Shown piece by piece: positions 53,501-62,500 of a DNA stretch of 64,000 nucleotides (its first letter is position 1; every line of letters starts with the position of its first letter). The position numbers were made by a program, and so were the translations under genes. The stretch is from Patiria miniata (Eukaryota > Echinodermata > Asteroidea > Valvatida > Asterinidae). The notes under the pieces were generated by a model. It was given only the letters and a program-made list of their open reading frames with translations, ran no database searches and was not told the DNA's origin. The stretch spans positions 41,003,315 through 41,067,314 of the forward strand of contig NW_024037069.1 of the NCBI RefSeq assembly GCF_015706575.1, given 5' to 3'.

Positions 53501-56500
53501 GTTCTCCCGCTGCGTACACAGGCCGTTCAGAATGGGAAACCCAAACGGACTCGGTGAGCCCGGACGTCTTGTCCTACAGCGTATCGTATCGTAACCTGAA
53601 GGCCTCCACCAAGTACAAGTTCCGTGTGATGGCCGAGAACCAACAGAGTATCAGCTTCCCAAGGACCACGACGGGCATGAAAACCACCCCAGCAGGTAAG
53701 GAAGGCATTCGCTTGTCTGTAAACGAAACTTGATCGACTGACAAATAAGCAACTCAAGGAACTATATTTGCAGACTTAGGCGTGACGTGTCGAGCTGGAC
53801 ACGAAGGCATGACGTGTCGAGCTGGACACCAAAGTTATTGTTGAGGACATTATGTATACTCAGTGACTCAGTCAGTCAGTCAGTCAAGTGACTGAGTTAA
53901 AGATATAGTCCATCATTTGTAATTTGTGCATTTTGTTCGTTTGAAGCAACAAAAGTGCTCAAAAACTAAAGAAGAGTACTGAACAACTAAGCTGATGAAG
54001 TTTCGGCTCAGCTTCAGCTGTATATTCCAAGAAAAACAGCATTCTAGGATCTCAATTTCAAATCAAAAGTTGCTGAATCATGTTTTGAATTGGGCCTGAA
54101 TTCAGCGTCCCAGACACGTTCTCACTGAGCCGATTGCAGCTACGCGATGTCACGCACTGATCCGACGAATTATAGCAACCGCGTGTGCGTTGTGCCAATG
54201 CTTGCACGCGCTTCGCCGAATAACAAAACGATCTACTAAGTTAAATTTCCTACGGTGCGTCTTAAGAAGCACCGCTGGAAAGGCCTTCTTTCGTTGATTA
54301 CTTCAAAATGACAGCTTCCCAGAAAGAATAATTTCACAGGGAGTTTAGTCCCCTTACTATCTTTCAACCAAGTATGGTTTTTCAACAATAATTAAGCCAG
54401 TTACTTTTCGGATAGCTGCAAATGATGGACTATAGCTTTAAGTGACTGAGTCATTCACTGGACAATGGGCTGGCCGTTTGGCAGGAGCGTCGCGAGACCA
54501 CTTTGAATGGGGGAGGGGGGTGTCATAAAAAATATCGCCAGCAGAGCAGCTGTGTCAAAAGATAGACAGGAGTTTTTTCCTGGGTCATCCGACCTCTGTA
54601 AATTCAGTAGGGGGAGGGGTGGGGGGGGGGGCCCTGCCTGGACATTTCCTATAGGATGCACTGTTCAAAGCGAACGATCGGTGGCACTATCGGAAAATAG
54701 GGGGCGCTCTTTATCCCGGCACATTCGCCGATGGACACACAAAGTTGCAGATAGGAGGATATTTTTGCTGAAAAAAAAAGATTAATGGGGGGGGGGTGTC
54801 ATATCCAACTCCCCCCCCCCTTCCACAACCCTCCCACACCCCTCCCTCTAGCGACGCCCGAGCCCTTTGGGTTCCAACAAAAGTTACCAGTGTGAAACTG
54901 AGATGGTTGCTGTGAGCGCCTTAACACATCATTCTGCAGTGCTTCTTTTGCCTTGTTAGTTTGATTCCTAATTTTTTTTATACTACCATTTGAATATAGA
55001 TGTGAAGTGCACAGGTAGTTTTACACAAACAGTCTTACTGACTGGACTGCTCGTTTTCGCTCCCTCATTGCACAGACTGTGTGGTGAAAAAGTTCCGTCA
55101 TTCAGTGATAAATTGAACACTTTTTGTGAAATTTTCTACAGCACAAGTACATGTCCATTTTGCCCCAACTTGTTAGTTAAAATCTAACTATGAAACTAAT
55201 TGCACCCGACTTTTTAAAACATTGTCACACATAAGTTAGATCATGAGAATCTGCCTAGTCAACATTTTCAAAACGATAGTGAAAAATAAAGGGAGTTTTA
55301 AATTTGTACAAAAATTGTCTTTTATATAATGATTTTCATATCTATCCTGTACTCCACGATTTGAATCTGTTGCTGTAGGCGAGAACACTGCCCAACCAGA
55401 CCCAGGTATCAATTAAAAAAAAACTTCTGTTGTGTGCATGAGAATGAAAAAGCAAAACCCTTTTATTAAAGGAAATGACAACCACATGCATGTTATTACG
55501 TAGCACATGTGTGTGTTGCATGTCGAGTTCCCCATTGGTTTTTCTAATCCTGACTGATGTTGATCGGTAGAATAACTACTCGTGCATCCCAATATTTTAT
55601 GGTTTGCGCTTTCTGATTAACCAAAACGCTGTAAATTTATTGCGCAGTGCAGCTCGTGAGATGAAATCCAGTTGTATGGAATACAATTCACTCAGCATCT
55701 TTAAAAACAAAAGGCGAATGAGAATTATCAAGTGCGCAGCTATGACTTTGCACGTAGCAGCTGCATTTGCGATCTTCAGAAGTTGATGGTGCTTGAAGAA
55801 AAGTGGCATTGGTTTTTGTTCTTGTATTTTTTTGGTTTTTTGGAATGAACTGTTCTGGAAGGGGAAGGTCAATCTGGTGAAGTGGTGATCTCTAGTTTTG
55901 CACCACTCTGACCTTGGTTCACATCCGTCGCCATTTTGTCTGTTAAAAGGTTCAATTTCATCTAACCAATTTTGTTTCAGTTATCCTTTTACTTTTGATA
56001 TGTAAAGTCTCATTTATACGTTGCATATTGAAGGCCTTCAAAGAATGATGCATCACATTCCCAGGGTTTTTTTTCAGTACCAGAAATACATTATAATCCC
56101 TAAAAATTCCTGGAATCTTTTTCAGGAACAGTGTATAAAATTTGCATATTAAAACCCTCCTTTGTTTTGATCAGTCACAGACAGTCCAAAATTCAATCCT
56201 GTTCCCCTGCCATGCCTTTTACACAGGCTAGTCACCAACAGTCAGATTATATTTCTGGTAGGCACTGTGACAGTCAAATTCCATCAACAGACAAAAGCAG
56301 GTGACTGGTAGGCACAGCTGGCTTATCAATCTCCTACAGTCAAAGCATAGCTATATCAGTTTTGATAACAATCACAGCCAGTCAATCCTGCTTTATGAAG
56401 GCAAGGACCGGAGCACTCAACTGTTAAAAACAGTCACTTGATTTATTCTGACTGCTGGGCTGGCCTTGTTGAAATAGCCAGCCAGAGAGGGAGGGTCAGT

Positions 56501-59500
56501 AGCCGTTCATTGCCGTGTCTGAAAATGTACAAATGATTTTACGCTTTTTATAGCAAACAATGGGAATTTAGACTTTGGGAGGTTTGAAGAGAGAATATTT
56601 GTAATCACATGCGCGAAGCTTTCCCACAAAAAAATAGAAGAGATTAATTTTTATTCTTCCAATTGATAGAATAAATAAATGCTAATGAGTTTGGAATGTG
56701 TACCTTTGAATGTGTACCTTTTTGTTAGAACACTAATCGCTAACATATGAATTGAACGAAATTAGTTACCCTTTATGCAATCCTTCTAAAAGTTGCCTTT
56801 ATGTTGTAAATCCAAAAATGTTCCAGAGTATTACTTTGATACAATTACACTCATAATTTGTTGTTCTAAAACTCTCATGTTTGTCAAAGTTGACTTCAGA
56901 ATGTTTAAGTACTAATCTTTGGTTTATGTGTTTTGAAGGAACTTGTAGGGTTGGTCAAATTTAATTGATTAATGTATTAAACATTTTTGTGAATTCCTTT
57001 TTATTTAATGTACTGTTAGCTCATGCTTTTGCAGAAATGATCATGTGTTCTGTAAGTAGGAAATGTAGCAACCATGGCATTTGAGACAGATCTTCGATGG
57101 CCTCAGACACAGATCAGTGTCTCGTTATGAACACAATGGCACTCAAAAGCATTCGCTAAATAATGTTATCCACCCTCATTTTGAAGCAACAGGTCCCAAT
57201 TGACATAGGTTTATGACTTCCTTTACAAAAAAAAGCCTGTTTAAGATCAGTTTTATTTCATGTGTTCTCACCCTAGGTCTGACCATGAAGAAGTTCTATG
57301 AGGAGTGGTGGTTCCTGATCATCGTCGGTCTGGTTGTTCTTATTGTTCTCATCCTCATCACTGCCACCTTGTGTATGCTGGGCAAAAGCCGTATGTATAA
57401 AGGTCAGTTTTCCTACGTTCCCTCTCCTTCATGTTGCCCCCTCCCCCAGCCACTCCCCCTCCCCTTCATAAAAGTCTCATTTTAAATTTTGAAAAGGAAG
57501 AAATTTCATAGATGGAGTGTTTCATAAAATAAAACGCTCAGTTTCAGCCCAATTGAGAACCAAACAATATGCATGACATGATTATTTTAAGTGGTAACCA
57601 TTAAAAAATTTTTTTTTTTTTTTTTATAATTTACAACTATTTTTCTTTGAAAATTTCTGTGTTATCTGAAGCTCCATAAAACGGGCCCCTGACTGGGAAA
57701 AGGTACATACTGCAAGGGAGCATTAGTGGCTATTGGTGCAGTTCTAGGTTTTATTCAGCAGGGCGTACTGGCATTTTTGGGGCATACTGTAGGCTATTTT
57801 CATAAGATGGAATTTTGCGTCGGGGTGATGTAAATCAAATTAGGTTTTGCCCTTCACCGATGTATAAACACTGTATTCCCAGTGTTGACCTCCCGAGTGA
57901 AAGTTGGAAAAAAATCACTCGGGTGGGACTCCAACCCACGACTTCCTGCTTTCTAGAGCAGATGTCTTACCACTCGACCACTGAGCTAACGGGATTGGTT
58001 GGCTGGTTCGAATCTGATGTACATAGCAGCGGGTACCGCATTAACTATTCATAAGGCTATTTTGAACACCCTATTTTGTTAAGGGTAATTGCAGTGTTTA
58101 TGTCCGTGACAGAGCATTTAAGAGCTCAAGTGAATAAATCTAAAAATGTATTTTTCAAATCTTATACATCTATCAAGTAATGGTCAAGGAGATTACAGAC
58201 TAGGAGTTTTGGATCGTTTCTCTGAATCACTAATCAGATATCATTGTTAATTGGCTCCGTCCAGGACATTGCACTTTATTTCATAACGCTGGAATTACAT
58301 ACAAGCAAATCCATGTTTAAGTTGGCAACTTGAGCAACTTGGATGCTCTGTTTTTAAGTTCAAGTTTGGACCCCCAATTTCCAACGCTGACTAAAACCCT
58401 GTTTCTCTCTCTATGTTCATCCTGGTCTTACAGAGAGGAAAGCTCACCATCGTGTCAACCAGGAGGAGCAGCTCAGCATCGACGACGGCAGCCTGTCAGC
58501 AGCCTTTGAGATGCAGCAGGGCAACGGGACCAACGGCCGGTCTACCGGCGGGCGGGGACGGGGAAGGGGCGGCATTAAGAACGGGGTGTACTCACGGACC
58601 AACTCCTACACTAGGTGGGTTACTGTGGGGACTGCCATTGGGACTTGAATTATCGGCAAGAAATGGATGAATTTTTGGTAAAGGTCAATAGTTTTCGGAA
58701 TGTCTACTATATCTATTCGAGGATCCAAGATTTACTTGAATCTTCATTTTTGTGTGATTTATAAGATTCTGACTAATTTTCAGAAATTTTGAAATTCTAC
58801 GTACTTCAAGAATATTTTGGGATTTTTTTTTTATATTATTGGTTCATAAACTCCATTATATCTGTTTGTTGGTTGTCATTTTGAATGAATTAAACCTTCC
58901 AAAACTTCTGTCTTATTGACACTACCTTGTTTCAGCCGTTAGTGCTTGAAAATGCCTGATACAAAAAAATGTACACATTGGTCGACTTTGCGTGAATACA
59001 GTGAGTGAGACAAATGCTGTGCTTTCTTACAAACAACTCTTATTAAATTAATTGTATACCTGTGGGAGAAGTGTGTCTCTGCAACGTGTCAGAAACCTGT
59101 CAGAAACTGTTAATGTTCACCCCTCTCTCCATATATTTTGATCATCCAGACCCCCACCCAGGCCCAGCCCAGGCAGCATCGAGTACTCCGAGGAAGAAGA
59201 GAGCAAACATTACGAGGCGGTCCATCGACGGCCCGACCCAGAGCAAGACGAGACGTCTAGCCTGACTGAGAAGGGCGACCTGCAATCCCAGTCAGATTCA
59301 CAGGTGAGCCGCTAGCTTCATCCGCTCCTTCCTCTCTCAGCAAAACTTTCATTTTTAATTGCAACAATTTTACTTTATGTTAATATTGGGTTTTGCCTTC
59401 CACTTAGTGCTGTATGCTCAGTGGGAAGTGTGGCTCAGTGGTTACGGCTCCTGGCTCATGATCAGAGGGTCAGGAGTTGGAATCCAGCTGCTGGCCATAT

Positions 59501-62500
59501 GTTGTGTCCTTGGGCAAGCCACTTCACCCCAACTTGCCTCTCTCCACCCAGGAGTACAAATGGGTACCGGCATTAGCTGGGGAGTAAAACTACCATCGGA
59601 TGGAAACATTCTCGGTCATTTCATGCCACTGAAGCCGGAGATAAACGCCGGCCTGATGGCAGGGCTTGAAATATCCACTGGACCGTGTCTAGTGATCTTA
59701 GCGTCGGTCTAGTGCTGTGTGTGACTGCACTAGTCCGGCTGTCTAGTGTTTTTTTCTTGCACTATATAAACAAAATGAACCCTGAATATACTAGCACTTG
59801 AGGTCTGATTAATAGCGTGCTTTGAGTTCATATTATTACTTGATTGATGAAAATTACCGGCCAAAAAACTGTCTGTGCCGTGCCGAAAAGCAACAAAGCT
59901 GCGATCGGGCCAACGCGCCAGTCATGCCAGTTGCACGTATACAGTACGCACATACAGAGCTGCTTGATGTATGAAAACACGTGGGCCTGTACGTGCTATT
60001 GCAGCAGTGACTGGCTCCCGCTGCGCCGCGCACTGGCAAGATGGAAATGCGGTAACCAGTCAATGCAATAGTCGCGCGCACACTGCAGCACAGATGCATG
60101 CAGGCCGGACGGCGCGGAATAGACATCGTAAAAATGCCAAGAAAACATCGATGGAGAAAGACGATCTTTGCAAGCTTATACTCACAGAACTTGGTCTCTC
60201 TTGTCTGTGTATGTATTTCCCGTGTTCATGAATTTATTTCGAGGAAATACTACTGGTATATGAAGTGAAACGATGCAGCGAGTTTCACCGAAATCACATA
60301 CCGTTAAATGAAGCTCAATGCCGGCCCACTGCCGGTCCACAACACACAGTGCATCATCGCACGTTCGTACCAAGCGAAGTTCAGAGCCAGTTTCTCGTCG
60401 TAACTAGCATTGTGCATATGGTATAAATGACCTGCATTTTCCATTATTTTTAAGATTATCGACGGCAGATATTTTCGTTAACACTTAAGGCAAGTTTTTG
60501 TCATTTTTGAGGCCCTTTTTGTATAGCTTTCGTAGTGCAATGGAAATAGTTCAGGCTGAACATTTTCACATAGTTTTAACGAATCTGAAAACAAATATTC
60601 AGTTGCTTTATCATGTTTATGTGCCGTTTATTAACTCCATTTTCCAAGAATAATTAAGTGATGAACCAACTGACAACTGTATTAAAAAATGAAAGCGTAA
60701 GCAGAATTCAAACCTTTTATTAATCTCCATTTAGTAATTTTTTTTATATAAATTAAATTTTACCTTGTCTTACAGTTACAAAAACGAAAGAAGTTAAGCC
60801 ACTTGAGCATATTATTATGCAAAAACTAATAATAATGCAGCCCCTTGAATAAATCCTGATATTGAAAACAAAACAAAAACAATGTTTACCGTCGTTTATC
60901 CATGGATTTTAAGGAGAGCAAATCGCTCTCCTTAAAATGCATTTGCTCTCCTCAAAGATTTGAGGAGAGCATTTATAGCTCTCCTGGATTTTCTTTAAAT
61001 GAAGGACTGCTGTGCCCCTGCGAGAGAATTAGACTAATTTTCCAGGGAACTAGCCAAGTGCACACACGAAACGGGCGACTCGTAAATACATGTAGCATTT
61101 TGTTGTATTCCTTTCACATACATGTAGTGCAGAATTTTTTTTTTTTTTTCTCATTTATGACACAGGTCTTGTAAAAATAGTTCAGGTCCAGTAAGATTCT
61201 TCGATTACTAGACCTGCTGTCTGGTGCTTTTTTTCATGAAATTCGAGCCCTGGATGGGCCATATTGGCTCATGACAAACTTAATTGTTTTTCTGGTCAGT
61301 GCTCTCAGAAAGCTTGTGAGAGGCAAAACCTGATATTAAGATTAACATTTCTTGATGCAAAATTCCACCATACGAAAGCATTTTTCGTCCCATATTAGGA
61401 AAATCAAACATTTTTTTGACTGATTTTTATCATTTTGTATTCTAACAAACCACACACAAAAATGAATAACCACATAATAAGTGAACACAAACACATTGAG
61501 AGATGGTACTTAACAACAGAGCCACCAGTAAGTAACGGAGCATTGCTAAAGTTCTGGTTCAAAACTGCTCTTGTCAAGTTTTTTTGTTTACCCAAAAAAT
61601 TAACAAGAAACAAATGTTTTTGTTAAAGGAACACAAAAATTGTTAGATTGAATTCATGAAAGAAAATATCATTTACCATCAAGTGGTAGCCTAAATCATC
61701 AACGGGATTCATTTAAGTGGCTTTAATTTCTGCTAACAACATTGGTATTACATTGCTGTTCCATTAAGTTGGTTATTTACTTTTAATTAACACATTGTTT
61801 TGCTTTCTCCCATGCTTCCTTCTACGCGGGAAACTCCCCACACTTCTTGCCATTGCTTTCTTGCAGTCTTCATATAAGGTAAAAAACTCTTAAAAAAAGG
61901 GGGGAAAAAGCTTTGTTTCATCATGTTGAAATATTATTTTAACCAGTTCATGCCGGTTCAAGAACGGAACGAGGCGCAGGATTACTTTTCACTCGACCTC
62001 AAGCCCAGGCGGGTTGAAGCCATCACCCTCGGGCAGCACACTCATATTTCCGGCCTCGCTCGCTGCGAGCGGGTCACTGACGGATATTTCCGGCCTCGCT
62101 CCCTGCGTGTTTATCCGTCATCCGTTATACATGGCCTCCGGCGCGAACTGGTTAAGAGGGAACGTTTTTGAGGTGGTGGGTTTAATTAAAGGGTGGTTCG
62201 TACTTCATGCAAATGCGAAGGCAACATTTAAAGTCGCAAAACATTCGCAGCGAAATTCGCTAGAGTTGAAGCGTGTTACATTTTTGCCAATTCACAAAAA
62301 CTTGACGAGGTCACAAAGCCACATTTGCATTCGCTTTCGCGCTGAGTATGAACCGACCTTAATAAGTTATCAAGCTAAAAAACCATTACGGTGAGCAGTT
62401 CATGGTGTATGGTGGGCAGTTGCTGATGACTTTAATTATGGAAATTAATTAAATTATGCAAATTATGCAAGTTTGATGCAAATTGATAATCTCACATTTC

